The notes: generated by a model from the sequence alone, not told the origin. Shown: positions 35,787 to 45,431, counted from the first letter of the stretch. The stretch: 64,000 nt of DNA from Enterococcus sp. 9E7_DIV0242 (GCF_002140975.2 NZ_CP147247.1:1612001-1676000); one strand, 5' to 3'. Program-made: numbers and translations.

Positions 35787-36950
35787 TCAATTCCTTTTTT
35801 TCACTTTATCCGTTGATTTTCTATCCGTGGTTTTTTGTTCTTTATGAAATCCGGCATCATAAATAAACAGCTCCTCCGCAGATTGACCGACCTCTTTCAT
35901 CAAACGCTGAAAATCACGTTTGGTTCGCTCATTGATAAACGTTACCACCGATCCCTCTGCACCCATTCGTCCTGTACGCCCTGCTCGGTGGGCATAACTC
36001 ACACTATCCTGTGGCACATCGGCATTGATGACAAAATCAACTGCCGGGAAATCCAAGCCTCTGGCACCCACATCGGTTGTCAGTAGCATCTTTGCTCGTC
36101 TTTGAGAAAATTGGCTGATCGCCAGCTTTCTCAACTGCTTGTTCTGGTCCGAAGCCAAACCAACAACTGGAAGCCCCTCATAGGCTAGCTTCTCTTCAAC
36201 TGCACCTAAATCAGCCAGCTGATTAAAGAACACCATGCCGTAAAACGACGGAATATGAAGCATCTTTTGAAGAAAGTCTTTTCTCTTTCTAAAAGGCACT
36301 TCTATGTAGAAATGTTGAATTTTACCTGCCGAAACATCTTCGTTAACTGCATCCACCGTCAAAGTATCGACCGCCAATTCGTTGACCTCTTTTTCAATCG
36401 TATCAGCCGTCGCAGAATAAAAAACCAGCTGATAATCTACCGGTGCACTTTGCAAAATCTGTCTCGTCAAGTCTAAGTCACTCTTTTGAAGCAATAGGTC
36501 TGCCTCATCCATGACGATCGTTTTTAGCTGATGGCTTTTGATTTTTTTCGAACGGATCAGTTCCAGAATTCTTCCCGGCGTACCAATCAATACCTCAGGC
36601 TTTTTCTTAAGCTTTTCTACTTGGCGCTTGACATTCGCTCCACCAATCAGTGTTTGTGTCTTTAGCTCCACTGTCTTACTCCACTCCTGAGCCACCTGCC
36701 CAATTTGTACTGCCAGCTCCTGCGACGGGGCAAGAATTAGCAGTTGACTGCCTTCCTGTTTCTTCACATTCAATAAAAGCGGCAACAAATAAGCCAGGGT
36801 CTTCCCTGTACCAGTTGGTGAGATTCCTCTAACATTTTTTCCTTCTAATAGAGGCAAGAAGCTTTGTTCCTGAATAGCCGAAGGTTGATCAAAACCAGAA
36901 GTCTGCCATTGCTGCTGCCATCCTTCTGGTAACTGTTTCAAAAAATCCAT
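35787..36950 (-). CDS. DEAD-box RNA helicase
   Basis: 387 residues. The Q motif (GFDQPSAIQEQSFLPLL), SPTGTGKTLAYLLPLLL (motif I), GTPGRILELI (Ib), the DEAD box as VMDEADLLL, SATAD (III), TTDVGARGLDFP (V) and YAHRAGRTGRMG (VI) are all present. It unwinds RNA during ribosome assembly or mRNA decay, often at low temperature; closest in size to the CshB/YfmL-type short helicases. The C-terminus is basic. I start at the ATG at 36950 (AGAGGA upstream) rather than at 36968. It lies 47 bases before the sigma-54 activator on the same strand, so readthrough is possible. Confidence 0.92.
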   Translation of the reverse strand: MDFLKQLPEGWQQQWQTSGFDQPSAIQEQSFLPLLEGKNVRGISPTGTGKTLAYLLPLLLNVKKQEGSQLLILAPSQELAVQIGQVAQEWSKTVELKTQTLIGGANVKRQVEKLKKKPEVLIGTPGRILELIRSKKIKSHQLKTIVMDEADLLLQKSDLDLTRQILQSAPVDYQLVFYSATADTIEKEVNELAVDTLTVDAVNEDVSAGKIQHFYIEVPFRKRKDFLQKMLHIPSFYGMVFFNQLADLGAVEEKLAYEGLPVVGLASDQNKQLRKLAISQFSQRRAKMLLTTDVGARGLDFPAVDFVINADVPQDSVSYAHRAGRTGRMGAEGSVVTFINERTKRDFQRLMKEVGQSAEELFIYDAGFHKEQKTTDRKSTDKVKKRN

Positions 36951-36972
36951 ATGTATATCCTCTTTCAAGAGC

Positions 36973-37006
36973 AGGACAGAAGCTCACTTACCTTCACTTC
37001 TGTCCT
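36973..37006 (-). terminator. Stem-loop between Gfo/Idh and helicase genes
   Basis: AGGACAGAAG and CTTCTGTCCT form a perfect 10-bp stem with a 14-base loop. There is no clear T run on the minus strand. The sequence GGGACAGAAGC-like is reminiscent of the dispersed repeat family. Confidence 0.5.
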
Positions 37007-37077
37007 GTCATTTATTGGTTTTTAGCTCTCATTTGTCTCTATACTCATACTAGATGCTCAAATGGCTTATCCCTATT

Positions 37078-38079
37078 TTACTTTTTATCTGCGTCAAATA
37101 CAATACCCGCACTGGCTCTTAAATCCGTTAATACCTGATTGACATTTCGAGCAAGCTCGACCCATTCTTCGTAAGCTACACCCCAGTTTTTATCCTCCGG
37201 ATTTTCGATGACATGGGCAAAATCTGCCGCTTCCTCAACCATCGGATTCTCTTCTGTCGTCAATGAGATGACTTCAGTTCGTTGCTGGTTACGATCATGA
37301 AATTCCGCTTTTGAAATCGCATTGATACCATCTAATAGTAATGTACCATTATCAAAATAGATTTCAGAGGATAGAGAAGAATCACCGATTTTCCCAGCTT
37401 GAATCGTTACATCAAAACGATCATAGCGTAAAATGGCTGTTCCCAAACCGTCGACACCCGTCTGAATTTTTCGAGCAAAATAATGACTTTCGTTCGGCAT
37501 ACCAAACCATGCTATAGTTGCATAAACCAGATAAACACCTAGATCCATCAATGCACCACCAGAAAATCGTGGCGAAAAGATATTTGGCTCTTGACCGTCT
37601 AATACCTGATCGTAACGGGAAGAATACTTCATATACGTGAAGTTTGCACCAATGATTTCATTTTTTGACGGCAATAAACTACCAATCTTTTTAAAGCTCT
37701 TTTCATGAATATTGCGCGCTGCTTCAAAGAAGAATACACGCTGTTGGTTTGCTAAGGTAATGATTTCATCCATTTCTGCAGGTGTTGAAAATGCCGGCTT
37801 TTCCACTATTACATTTTTTCCAGCTAAAATTGCCTGCTTAGCCTGTTCAAAGTGTAGTGCATTTGGCGAAGCGATATAAACAGTGCTCATATGCTCAATG
37901 TTGAAGAAAGTCTTTAAATCAATTGCATACTCTACATCCCCATACTTTTCGCCGAATTTCTGTGCTGATTCCAGCTTTCTGGAATAAACCGCAGTTAAAT
38001 CATATTTTCCTGTCTCCAATGCTGCTTGTACAAATTGATCACTGATCCAGTTTGTTCCAATCACGCCTAAATGAATCAT
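37078..38079 (-). CDS. Gfo/Idh/MocA family oxidoreductase
   Basis: 333 residues. The N-terminal Rossmann domain reads HLGVIGTNWISDQF, VYIASPNALHFEQAKQAI and the conserved NVIVEKP (Lys of the EKP motif). The C-terminal domain has GGALMDLGVYLVY. Such enzymes oxidise or reduce sugars, inositols or related compounds with NAD(P). The substrate is unknown; YulF-like members are close in size. GGTGAGG precedes the ATG. Single gene between two stem-loops. Confidence 0.9.
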   Translation of the reverse strand: MIHLGVIGTNWISDQFVQAALETGKYDLTAVYSRKLESAQKFGEKYGDVEYAIDLKTFFNIEHMSTVYIASPNALHFEQAKQAILAGKNVIVEKPAFSTPAEMDEIITLANQQRVFFFEAARNIHEKSFKKIGSLLPSKNEIIGANFTYMKYSSRYDQVLDGQEPNIFSPRFSGGALMDLGVYLVYATIAWFGMPNESHYFARKIQTGVDGLGTAILRYDRFDVTIQAGKIGDSSLSSEIYFDNGTLLLDGINAISKAEFHDRNQQRTEVISLTTEENPMVEEAADFAHVIENPEDKNWGVAYEEWVELARNVNQVLTDLRASAGIVFDADKK

Positions 38080-38130
38080 TTTATCCTCACCTTTCTCCTA
38101 CTCATTTACTGCTCTATAAATTCACTCTCA

Positions 38131-38216
38131 AAAAGAGTGGGTGACATAAGTATACCCCAACTCCAAGAATCCGAATAAACGGTATTCCCAAAGCGGCTTT
38201 TGTCACAACCTCTTTA
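38131..38216. repeat. Dispersed stem-loop repeat, copy 5
   Basis: AAAGAGTGGGTGACATAAG on the left and TTTTGTCACAACCTCTTT on the right form imperfect terminal inverted repeats. Between them is ATCCGAATAAACGGTATTCC, shared with copy 1 (GATAAACGGTATTCC). It lacks the long core. Confidence 0.7.
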
Positions 38217-38279
38217 AAGATAATGAAACCTATTTTATCTAAAGATTATATCTATTTTTGTTAATGCCTGACTCCTTCT

Positions 38280-39011
38280 CTACACAGGCTGAATGAAAGC
38301 TTGTTCTAAATCAAATGGTATTTTCCCCACTACTTGGATCGACTCTGGCAGTACATGACAATTGTATGCAAGAACGGTCAACCCAGCTTGCTGGCCATCG
38401 AAAATGGCCTGTGCCAGCGCTGGTTGCATCTCTTTATTGATGGTCGCATAATCGAGAAGCTCAAATTGAGCGATAAACAGGACATAGCACTGATAGCCTT
38501 CTGAAATTGCCTCCGTCAATTCTTTCACATGCTTCAATCCTCGAAGGGTCGGTGCATCAGGAAATGCACCAATGCGGTCATTTTCCAGGGTCATTCCTTT
38601 TACTTCTACAAAAGCCTTCTGTCCTTTGTCTGTTTCAATAAAAATATCGAATTTTGAATGACCATATCGCTGCTCTCGTTTTAACGAACGAATCGCTCCG
38701 TTTAGATTAGGGAGTAGAATATCTCCATCAAGAAGTGCTTGTGCAGCTAGTGCATTGGGCACCTGACTATCAATATTGAACCATTGCTCTGCCTTTTTTA
38801 CAGCAATTAGGTCATAGGCTGTTTTTCTCTTTGGCGAAGGGCGATGACTCAAAGCAACTTTTGCTCCCGGCAGCAACACTTCTTTTCCTCTACCCGTATT
38901 TTTGACATGGACAGTCACTTGCTCACCTGTTTCTATTAACTCACACTCTGCAATGAAGCGATTTGGCCTACACAAAAATCGAGCCAAATGAACCTCTGGA
39001 TAGACAATCAT
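38280..39011 (-). CDS. sfsA: SfsA family protein
   Basis: 243 residues, the usual SfsA length. RPNRFIAECEL near the N-terminus, HVKNTGRGKEVLLPGAKV, FVEVKGMTLEND and FPDAPTLRGLKHVKEL are signature blocks; the VEVKG region is nuclease-like (PD-(D/E)xK). SfsA was named for stimulating maltose fermentation in E. coli, but the molecular role remains unclear. Single gene; GGAAAGGG precedes the ATG. Confidence 0.93.
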   Translation of the reverse strand: MIVYPEVHLARFLCRPNRFIAECELIETGEQVTVHVKNTGRGKEVLLPGAKVALSHRPSPKRKTAYDLIAVKKAEQWFNIDSQVPNALAAQALLDGDILLPNLNGAIRSLKREQRYGHSKFDIFIETDKGQKAFVEVKGMTLENDRIGAFPDAPTLRGLKHVKELTEAISEGYQCYVLFIAQFELLDYATINKEMQPALAQAIFDGQQAGLTVLAYNCHVLPESIQVVGKIPFDLEQAFIQPV

Positions 39012-39208
39012 ACGAACACCCTTTCCTCATCACAATACCACATTTTACAGCGTTTAGACAACTAAGTTGTAGCAGCTGCATAAAGAAAAAAGCTGTTTCA
39101 TAAAATGCTTCTAAAATAGTCATATTTCATAAAACAACTTTTAGCTATACTATCAATATGAACTTTAGATCCAGAAAAAAATAGACTTGCTTTAATTTAT
39201 CAGAATAG

Positions 39209-39221
39209 AAAGACTTGCTAT
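39209..39221 (+). promoter_or_regulatory. Promoter region of the AraC-type gene
   Basis: AGACTTGCTATAAT contains TATAAT about 90 bases before the ATG. AGACTTGCT also occurs 28 bases upstream (about 39182), a direct repeat that could be an activator site. No other feature is seen in 39012-39311. Confidence 0.4.
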
Positions 39222-39311
39222 AATTAACTTGGATAAATATACTATGAACAAATAGGTGATCTTACTTAATTAAAGACTAACAGATGAGTTAGCAGATAAG
39301 GATATCATAAA

Positions 39312-39704
39312 ATGAATAAACAAACGAAAAAATCTATTTCTAAACAGGTATATACTCGTTTAATAAATAAAACAGAAGACTATATTGAGCAAAATTTGAA
39401 AGAACCCCTATCACTAACTCTTTTAGCAAGAAACGCTCATTTGTCTGATTTTCATTTTCACAGGATATTCAGCTCTTATTCTACAGAAACTGTAAACGAG
39501 TTCACTACCAGATTTAAACTAGAACGTGCGGCAATTTTTTTATGCATCAACCCCAGTATTTCTATAACTACTATTGCTATGGAGTATGGATATAGTGATT
39601 CGAGCTCGTTTAGCCGAACGTTTAAAAAGCATTTTGGGTTAAGCCCTGCAAAATACAGAAAGCAGCAAGATTTGCCAAGAAATACGGATTGGTTCATGAA
39701 ATAA
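39312..39704 (+). CDS. AraC family DNA-binding protein lacking a ligand domain
   Basis: 130 residues, only the double helix-turn-helix of AraC proteins: LSLTLLARNAHLSDFHFHRIF, then ISITTIAMEYGYSDSSSFSRTFKKHFGLSPAKYRK. There is no sensor domain in the same chain. The next gene, 42 bases downstream, encodes a stand-alone GyrI-like ligand domain, so the regulator appears split over two proteins. A relaxed ribosome binding site (AAGGATATC) lies before the ATG. Confidence 0.85.
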   Translation: MNKQTKKSISKQVYTRLINKTEDYIEQNLKEPLSLTLLARNAHLSDFHFHRIFSSYSTETVNEFTTRFKLERAAIFLCINPSISITTIAMEYGYSDSSSFSRTFKKHFGLSPAKYRKQQDLPRNTDWFMK

Positions 39705-39746
39705 TAATTTATGTAAAAAGTCAAAAAAGCAGGAGGACAATTGCAT

Positions 39747-40238
39747 ATGATTGAACCAATCAATATCACAACAGAAGAAATGAAAAACCAAAGGATTATC
39801 TATATTCGTTTTAGAGGAGACTATGCTGAATTTAGAAGAAATAGCAGAAAGTTATTTAGTGAGTTATATGACTTCGCTGCTAAACATAAGCTGATTGTTG
39901 CGGATGAAACAAAAGTTTTGACAGTCTATGATGACAATCCTTTTATTACTAATGGAGAACATTTACGCACAAGTGTGGCGATGACAATTTCAGCGGACGC
40001 AAGGATAATTGAAAGTGGCAACATTTGCGAATCCAGTATTTCGGGTAAATTCGGTGTGGGTCATTTTAACTTGGCAGCTGCTCAATATGGCGAAGCTTGG
40101 CAATATATGTACCAAGAATGGCTTTTTAAAGGGAATGCTACAGCGAGAGATGCGGTTCCTTTTGAACTGTATAGAACAGAACCCACTAAAAATAGAAAAG
40201 AGAAAAGCCTGACTGATATTTATATTCCGATTCTTTAA
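39747..40238 (+). CDS. GyrI-like small-molecule-binding protein
   Basis: 163 residues with the GyrI/AraC-E-bind pattern: MKNQRIIYIRFRGDYAEFRR, VLTVYDDNPF, FGVGHFNLAAAQYGEAWQYMYQEWLF, FELYRTEP and DIYIPIL. This is the ligand half usually fused behind an AraC DNA-binding domain, which is encoded just upstream. The ATG at 39747 has AGGAGG ten nt upstream; a TTG two codons earlier is too close. A terminator follows. Confidence 0.82.
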   Translation: MIEPINITTEEMKNQRIIYIRFRGDYAEFRRNSRKLFSELYDFAAKHKLIVADETKVLTVYDDNPFITNGEHLRTSVAMTISADARIIESGNICESSISGKFGVGHFNLAAAQYGEAWQYMYQEWLFKGNATARDAVPFELYRTEPTKNRKEKSLTDIYIPIL

Positions 40239-40319
40239 ACTTCCTATCTGATTAAATAGCACCTTCTAAAAGCTAGCATTATTTTAGAAAAGTCGGCTGG
40301 AAGAATATCTGGAATAGAA

Positions 40320-40357
40320 AGAAGAATCTGTGACAACAAAGCCACAGATTCTTCTTT
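40320..40357. terminator. Bidirectional terminator
   Basis: AGAAGAATCTGTG and CACAGATTCTTCT form a perfect 13-bp stem with a 12-base loop, followed by TTCT on the plus strand. It lies between convergent genes. Confidence 0.8.
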
Positions 40358-40361
40358 CTAT

Positions 40362-40826
40362 CTATTTCTCTGATCCTGATTGAGAGTAGTAGCCCACAAT
40401 TGGAACATAGAAGCACAAGATTATTCCCCATACTGCAACAAAGGCTTGCGTATTCAACGAGCGCAAGTACAGACTTGCTGTGAGCAAAAATAGAGGAACC
40501 ATGATAAATTTTATTACAGGTTGATTGAGATGCGGCTTGATTAATGCAATAAGAAAACGTATAGGTAAAAAGATTACCCCAAACAGCAATGTCATCAAAA
40601 TATCTTTCTTCGTTACTTTCATTTGTATTCTCTCCTTTTTCGGCGATTCCAGAAACGCTTCTTGTAGTAGTTCCTCCAATAATTTCAGCGAGATAAGATC
40701 AGGTCTGCTTTTTCCAAGTTCCCATTTTGAAACGGTCTGTCTTGTAACGAAAACCTTATCTGCTACTTCCTGTTGTGTCAATCCTAACTCTTTTCTTTTA
40801 TCCTTCATTCGTTGTCCTATATCCAT
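40362..40826 (-). CDS. XRE-type regulator with membrane C-terminus
   Basis: 154 residues. Residues 1-60 are a Cro/C1-type helix-turn-helix (GLTQQEVADKVFVTRQTVSKWE, GKSRPDLISLKLLEELL). Residues about 75-150 hold two to three hydrophobic helices. Membrane-attached XRE proteins are common in Firmicutes and may sense membrane state or act on neighbouring genes. No target is evident. It is divergent from the DUF4828-like gene. Confidence 0.85.
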   Translation of the reverse strand: MDIGQRMKDKRKELGLTQQEVADKVFVTRQTVSKWELGKSRPDLISLKLLEELLQEAFLESPKKERIQMKVTKKDILMTLLFGVIFLPIRFLIALIKPHLNQPVIKFIMVPLFLLTASLYLRSLNTQAFVAVWGIILCFYVPIVGYYSQSGSEK

Positions 40827-41054
40827 TTTTTCCTTTACCTCCTGACTCGACTTTACCTGTAAAATGACAAAATTTCACGCAACGCAAGCTGTTGCGCGGG
40901 CAATAGCTGTAATGTGCTCAATTTTATTGAATAAACCTCGGAAATCCTAGTGCATTTTCTTTACATTCTTAAATTTTGTTAATGATGCTATAGTCAAATC
41001 ATCAAAATTCCTTCATTCATGCTATCATAAAAAGAAAAGCCGGAGGTTGAAAAT

Positions 41055-41456
41055 TTGAAAAAGCATTGGTCATTTTTGCTTGGGGCCTCTGTCGTCACAG
41101 GTATTGCCAGTTCATTACTTTTTAAGCACGGTAAAAAGAAGTTGGATGAGAATCGGTCGACTGCCGATCTGATAAAGGTATACCAAGGACAGTGGTGGTT
41201 TGTTGATAAGAAAAAGGCAACACAGCATCAGCTAACGATTGATGATAAGTTAACAATCGTTTTAGATGGAAAAGAGTTGGAATTTGCATTGATTGAATGG
41301 AATATGACCCGATTGACAATCCAGGATTCTTTTGGTTTCCATTTGATTATTGAAACAAAAGCTGATAAGCCAGCTACATTGTATGACGAGGCAGATGACA
41401 GTACCTATTTATTAGAGGCTGTTGTTCCTGTAGAGAAATTGATAGAAGAAGATTAA
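41055..41456 (+). CDS. DUF4828-like membrane-anchored protein
   Basis: 133 residues. One N-terminal helix (about 5-24) is followed by a small beta-rich domain (GQWWFVDKKKATQHQLTIDDK, FHLIIETKADKPATLYDEADD). This fits the DUF4828 family of Lactobacillales; the function is unknown. The start is TTG at 41055, nine nt behind GGAGG. An extended -10 box (TGC-TATCAT) lies near 41020-41030. A strong terminator follows. Confidence 0.7.
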   Translation: MKKHWSFLLGASVVTGIASSLLFKHGKKKLDENRSTADLIKVYQGQWWFVDKKKATQHQLTIDDKLTIVLDGKELEFALIEWNMTRLTIQDSFGFHLIIETKADKPATLYDEADDSTYLLEAVVPVEKLIEED

Positions 41457-41512
41457 TCGTTCTCACTGTTTTTAAAACAGGAAGAAACAGCGAGACGTTC
41501 AATTGAATAGAA

Positions 41513-41549
41513 ATACGGCAGGAGCGAAAAACTCCTGCCGTATTTTTTA
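41513..41549 (+). terminator. Terminator of the DUF4828-like gene
   Basis: ATACGGCAGGAG and CTCCTGCCGTAT form a perfect 12-bp stem with a 13-base loop, followed by TTTTT. Confidence 0.9.
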
Positions 41550-41640
41550 TGGGAAATGTCCAATTTCTTTAAGCCCTATCACATGTTCTTATGTTTTTGA
41601 TAGTAAACGATACTAGCTGAGACTCATATACAATTCACAT

Positions 41641-42090
41641 TTAATAGTTTTCTTTTAAGAATAAGGCAATCTTTTCGCGTAGCTCTCCGTGTTTTACTTT
41701 GTCATATTGCTTATCCTCATCATACCAATTGGACTTGTCATATAACCAAACTGGCATTTTCCGACGCTCTTCCGTTTCCCATTCATAACGCGGAAAAACA
41801 TGCGCATGCAGATAGTTATCTGTATTTCCTAAAATATCATAATTTACACGCAACGGATTGCAGACAGCCAACAGTGCATCTCCTAAGAACGCCATATCTG
41901 CCAAAAATTGAGTCCGCTCTTTAAGAGGTAAATCATTCAATGAATAGACTTCTGTTTTTGGTAGCAAAACACAGTATCCCGGTAAAAACTGTACATCGCC
42001 AAAAACGGCGTAGCCTCCCTTTAGCTCCTTCATCAGCATTGGGTTTGATCCATTTTGAGCGGATAAAATCCGATTTTCATACCATTCCAT
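41641..42090 (-). CDS. HIT-superfamily protein
   Basis: 149 residues. GYCVLLPKTEVYSLNDLP and the HxH motif in NTDNYLHAHVFPRYEWE identify the histidine triad fold, in a divergent form lacking the exact third His of HxHxHxx. Such proteins cleave or transfer nucleotide phosphates. It follows hisE by 50 bases on the same strand and may be co-transcribed with the his operon, but no known histidine enzyme has this fold. Confidence 0.75.
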   Translation of the reverse strand: MEWYENRILSAQNGSNPMLMKELKGGYAVFGDVQFLPGYCVLLPKTEVYSLNDLPLKERTQFLADMAFLGDALLAVCNPLRVNYDILGNTDNYLHAHVFPRYEWETEERRKMPVWLYDKSNWYDEDKQYDKVKHGELREKIALFLKENY

Positions 42091-42140
42091 CGCGCAACGC
42101 TCTTTCTCTAAAAATTTAAGACGACCTGCTTTGACGTCTA

Positions 42141-42452
42141 TTATAGATCCTCAATTTCTTTTCGATCTTTGGTGATACTTAGTTTTCCTTGTCGCTTCTC
42201 AAGCTCTTTCTCTATCTCAGATAATGGGATATTCTTTTCTGCCAATAAAACCAGCATATGGTACACTAAATCAGCTGTCTCAGATATCAATTCATCCTGC
42301 TCGTTTTTCGCTGCGATAATGACTTCCGTTGCTTCTTCACCGACTTTTTTTAATATTTTATCTAGCCCTTTATCAAAAAGATAGTTGGTGTATGAGCCTT
42401 CTTTGGGTTGCTCTTTTCTTTCGATGATTTCGTTATATAGTGATTCAAGCAT
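42141..42452 (-). CDS. hisE: Phosphoribosyl-ATP pyrophosphatase
   Basis: 103 residues, all-alpha MazG-like fold. [19 protein letters not shown] and [17 protein letters not shown] carry the Glu/Asp metal ligands. It removes pyrophosphate from phosphoribosyl-ATP, the second step of histidine synthesis. I start at the ATG at 42452 with GGAGGAGG upstream; the frame extends further but only over hisI. It overlaps hisI by eight bases, so the two activities are separate chains here. Confidence 0.94.
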   Translation of the reverse strand: MLESLYNEIIERKEQPKEGSYTNYLFDKGLDKILKKVGEEATEVIIAAKNEQDELISETADLVYHMLVLLAEKNIPLSEIEKELEKRQGKLSITKDRKEIEDL

Positions 42453-42771
42453 CGGCTTGGTCCTCCTCCATGATGACGTTGAAAAAGCAGCTATGTGCAC
42501 CAGTATGGCAGGCTGGCCCTGTTTGATCGACACGTATCAGTAATGTGTCTTGATCACAATCGGTGGTAATTTTCTTTACATGTTGGACATGCCCACTCGT
42601 TTCGCCTTTGTTCCACAGCCCTTCACGAGACCGAGAATAAAACCAAGTTGTTTTTGTTTCCAGTGTTTTAGCAAAGCTTTCTTCATTCATATACGCTAAC
42701 ATTAGTACTTCATCTGTTTGGTCTTCAATAATAATTGCAGGAACTAAGCCCTTTGAAAAGTCTGGTTTCAT
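42445..42771 (-). CDS. hisI: Phosphoribosyl-AMP cyclohydrolase
   Basis: 108 residues. [44 protein letters not shown] and CHTGAHSCF contain the metal-binding Asp and Cys residues. It opens the adenine ring of phosphoribosyl-AMP, step three of the pathway. It overlaps hisF by four bases and hisE by eight. Confidence 0.95.
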   Translation of the reverse strand: MKPDFSKGLVPAIIIEDQTDEVLMLAYMNEESFAKTLETKTTWFYSRSREGLWNKGETSGHVQHVKKITTDCDQDTLLIRVDQTGPACHTGAHSCFFNVIMEEDQADA

Positions 42772-43526
42772 CTGCGAACCGTCACTCCTTTGTCTTGTAA
42801 ATACTCCTTCAGCTCTGGAATACTGACTTCTCCATAGTGGAAGATACTAGCAGCAAGAGCCGCTGTAACATCGGTTTCCTCAAAGACTTCTAAAATATCT
42901 TCTTTGTTCCCACAACCGCCGGAAGCAATAACAGGGACGGTCACTGCATCACAGACCGCTTGATTCAACGCTAAATCGTAGCCCTGTTTTGTGCCATCCG
43001 CATCCATGCTAGTCAGTAAAATTTCTCCAGCCCCCAGACTGACCGCTTGTTTGACCCATTCAAGAACATCCAAGCCAGTGTCCTCTCTACCCCCTTTGAC
43101 AAATACATGCCAGCTGCCTGAACTTGTTCGCTTAGCATCCACTGCCACAACGATACATTGAGAACCAAATTTTTCTGCCCCTTGTCTAATCAAATCTGGT
43201 TCTTTGATCGCTGCTGAGTTCAACGAAATTTTATCGGCGCCCGCCTGCAGCATTTTTTTCATGTCCTCAACAGAGCGAATCCCACCACCGACTGTCAAAG
43301 GGATAAAAACCTCAGAAGCCGTTCGTTCGATGACATCGATCATCGTTTCTCGTTCATCGCTGGTTGCTGTGATATCAAGGAAAACAAGCTCATCTGCCCC
43401 TTGATCATTATAGGCACGAGCAATTTCTACCGGATCGCCAATACTTTGTAAATTGACAAAATTGACTCCTTTGACGACTTGACCATCTGTCACATCCAAG
43501 CAAGGAATGATTCGTTTTGTCAGCAT
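42768..43526 (-). CDS. hisF: Imidazole glycerol phosphate synthase, cyclase subunit
   Basis: 252 residues, a (beta/alpha)8 barrel. [19 protein letters not shown] has the catalytic Asp (D11 type), VAVDAKR the second acidic region, and [13 protein letters not shown] plus PVIASGGCG the phosphate sites. With HisH it makes imidazole glycerol phosphate and AICAR. It overlaps hisA by seven bases. Confidence 0.97.
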   Translation of the reverse strand: MLTKRIIPCLDVTDGQVVKGVNFVNLQSIGDPVEIARAYNDQGADELVFLDITATSDERETMIDVIERTASEVFIPLTVGGGIRSVEDMKKMLQAGADKISLNSAAIKEPDLIRQGAEKFGSQCIVVAVDAKRTSSGSWHVFVKGGREDTGLDVLEWVKQAVSLGAGEILLTSMDADGTKQGYDLALNQAVCDAVTVPVIASGGCGNKEDILEVFEETDVTAALAASIFHYGEVSIPELKEYLQDKGVTVRR

Positions 43527-44242
43527 GAGGCTTCCACCTCCAAGATTTCTGCCAGAGTCACACGACCTTCATAATACGCTTTCCCTACGATTGCTCCATA
43601 AACATCAAGCTTGGCAAGCGCCTCTAAATCCTGTTTATCACTGACACCTCCCGAAGCAATAATCGCGACCTCCGGAACTGCTTGCTTCAACGCTTCATAA
43701 TGCGCTAAGCTTGGTCCGGTTAAGGTGCCATCCTTTGAGATATCTGTGTAGATCAACGTCTGTACTCCGATAGCCGCCATTTCTTTTGCCATCGTCAAAT
43801 AGTCCGTCTTACTGACCTCCAGCCAACCGCTAACAGCCACTTTCCCATTTTTCGCATCAATACCAACTGCTATCTTCTCTTTATAGTGTGCCACAGCTTC
43901 TTTGACCAGTTCCGGATTTTTTAAAGCAGCAGAACCAATAATAATTCTGTCCACCCCAATAGTAACGTACTGTTCAATTTGAGCCATCGAACGAATACCG
44001 CCGCCAACTTCGATCATCAGTCCTGTTTCTTTTTTGATTTTTTCAATCAATGGCGCATTCGTTGTATTCCCATCCAACGCACCATCCAAATCAACAATAT
44101 GAAGCCTCTTGATTCCTGCTTCTTTAAATGTATGGGCCTGTGCCAACGGGTCCTCGTTGACAACTGTTTTTTTTGAAAAATCGCCTTTTATCAGGCGAAC
44201 CGCTGCACCTTCTCGAATATCAATTGCCGGTAATACGTACAT
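43520..44242 (-). CDS. hisA: Phosphoribosylformimino-5-aminoimidazole carboxamide ribotide isomerase
   Basis: 240 residues, a barrel homologous to His[20 protein letters not shown] holds the first catalytic Asp, [15 protein letters not shown] the second, and IASGGVSD a phosphate loop. It carries out the Amadori rearrangement in step four of histidine synthesis. It overlaps hisH by 23 bases and hisF by seven. Confidence 0.97.
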   Translation of the reverse strand: MYVLPAIDIREGAAVRLIKGDFSKKTVVNEDPLAQAHTFKEAGIKRLHIVDLDGALDGNTTNAPLIEKIKKETGLMIEVGGGIRSMAQIEQYVTIGVDRIIIGSAALKNPELVKEAVAHYKEKIAVGIDAKNGKVAVSGWLEVSKTDYLTMAKEMAAIGVQTLIYTDISKDGTLTGPSLAHYEALKQAVPEVAIIASGGVSDKQDLEALAKLDVYGAIVGKAYYEGRVTLAEILEVEASC

Positions 44243-44846
44243 GATCTACGACCTCCTTGAACCCTCTTAATAGTTTAAGTCCTGCCTCGCCACTTTTTTC
44301 CGGATGAAACTGCGTCCCATAAATCGTTCCTTTTGAGATCATTGCCGGAACCTTGAGTGAGTACTGTGCTAGTGCATCAATATTATCTGGATCGCAGTCT
44401 GTATAATAAGAGTGTACAAAATAGACAAATTCGCCTGCCATTTCCTTTGTTAGCGGCGTATCATTTGTAATCATCAACTCATTCCACCCCATATGTGGTA
44501 CAGGAAAACCTTTTTCAGCAGGTAACTGCTCACAGATTCCCTCAATCAGTTCCAAGCCGCGAGTAAAGCCGTTTTCCATACTGCCCTCTAGCAACAGCTG
44601 CATTCCTAAGCAAACACCCAATATTGGAACACCATTTTTAGCGGCTTGCTTGATTGCTTCCGTTAGACCTCGCTCATTCAACGCCTCCATTGCCAAGGAA
44701 AAAGCACCAACACCCGGTAAAATCAATCCATCAGCCTGTGCAATTTCCTCTAAATCTGAGGATAATTTATTTTCCAGTCCTACATAGTTCAATGCCTTCT
44801 GGACATTCCGCGTATTTCCTGTATCGTAGTCAATAATAACGATCAT
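44220..44846 (-). CDS. hisH: Imidazole glycerol phosphate synthase, glutamine amidotransferase subunit
   Basis: 208 residues. IIDYDTGN at the start, the nucleophile elbow PILGVCLGMQLL (Cys), and FHPEKSG (His-Pro-Glu) complete the class I amidotransferase triad. It supplies ammonia to HisF. The gene directly abuts hisB. Confidence 0.96.
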   Translation of the reverse strand: MIVIIDYDTGNTRNVQKALNYVGLENKLSSDLEEIAQADGLILPGVGAFSLAMEALNERGLTEAIKQAAKNGVPILGVCLGMQLLLEGSMENGFTRGLELIEGICEQLPAEKGFPVPHMGWNELMITNDTPLTKEMAGEFVYFVHSYYTDCDPDNIDALAQYSLKVPAMISKGTIYGTQFHPEKSGEAGLKLLRGFKEVVDHVRITGN

Positions 44847-45431
44847 CTATAATGTTCCTTTCGTGGAATTCACCCCATGAATATCTGGATTGAATGTAAT
44901 AGCTTCTCTCAAGGCTCGACCTGTTGCCTTAAACAAAGCTTCTATTTTATGATGGGTATTTTTTCCATGCAAAATTTTCAAATGCAGATTCATTTGCAGA
45001 TTAAACGCTAATGCTTGAAAGAACTCTTCTGTTAACTCAGTGTCGAATGCACCAAGCTTAGGATTATCGAATACCGCATCAAAAACCAGAAAGGCTCTGC
45101 CGCTTAAGTCCAACGAAGCCATTCCCAGACTTTCATCCATCGGTACAAAGCTGGTTCCATAGCGATTGATCCCAGCTTTATCTCCAAGTGCCTCTTTCAA
45201 GCATTGCCCCAAGACGATGCCGACATCTTCCACCGTATGATGGCTATCCACCTCAAGGTCGCCATCTACTTTTACAGTTAATGCCATTCTGCTGTGACGT
45301 GCAAACAGCGTCAGCATGTGGTCAAAAAAGCCAACCCCCGTCTCAATCACAACAGGCTCCTGTGCATCCAAATTCAATGATAATTCGATTGCTGTTTCTG
45401 CTGTTTTTCTCGTTAGACTCGCTGTTCTCAT
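44847..45431 (-). CDS. hisB: Imidazoleglycerol-phosphate dehydratase
   Basis: 194 residues, the monofunctional form without a phosphatase domain. [36 protein letters not shown] and [18 protein letters not shown] give the histidine-rich Mn sites. It dehydrates imidazole glycerol phosphate. It overlaps hisD by four bases. The separate histidinol-phosphate phosphatase needed later is not seen in this operon. Confidence 0.96.
   Translation of the reverse strand: MRTASLTRKTAETAIELSLNLDAQEPVVIETGVGFFDHMLTLFARHSRMALTVKVDGDLEVDSHHTVEDVGIVLGQCLKEALGDKAGINRYGTSFVPMDESLGMASLDLSGRAFLVFDAVFDNPKLGAFDTELTEEFFQALAFNLQMNLHLKILHGKNTHHKIEALFKATGRALREAITFNPDIHGVNSTKGTL

Noticed and set aside
41641..42090. HIT protein as the missing histidinol-phosphate phosphatase
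   Set aside because: HIT enzymes act on nucleotide phosphates; no HIT-fold histidinol phosphatase is known, so position alone is not enough.
42141..42771. A fused bifunctional hisIE gene
   Set aside because: The frames differ and overlap by eight bases; hisE has its own strong ribosome binding site.
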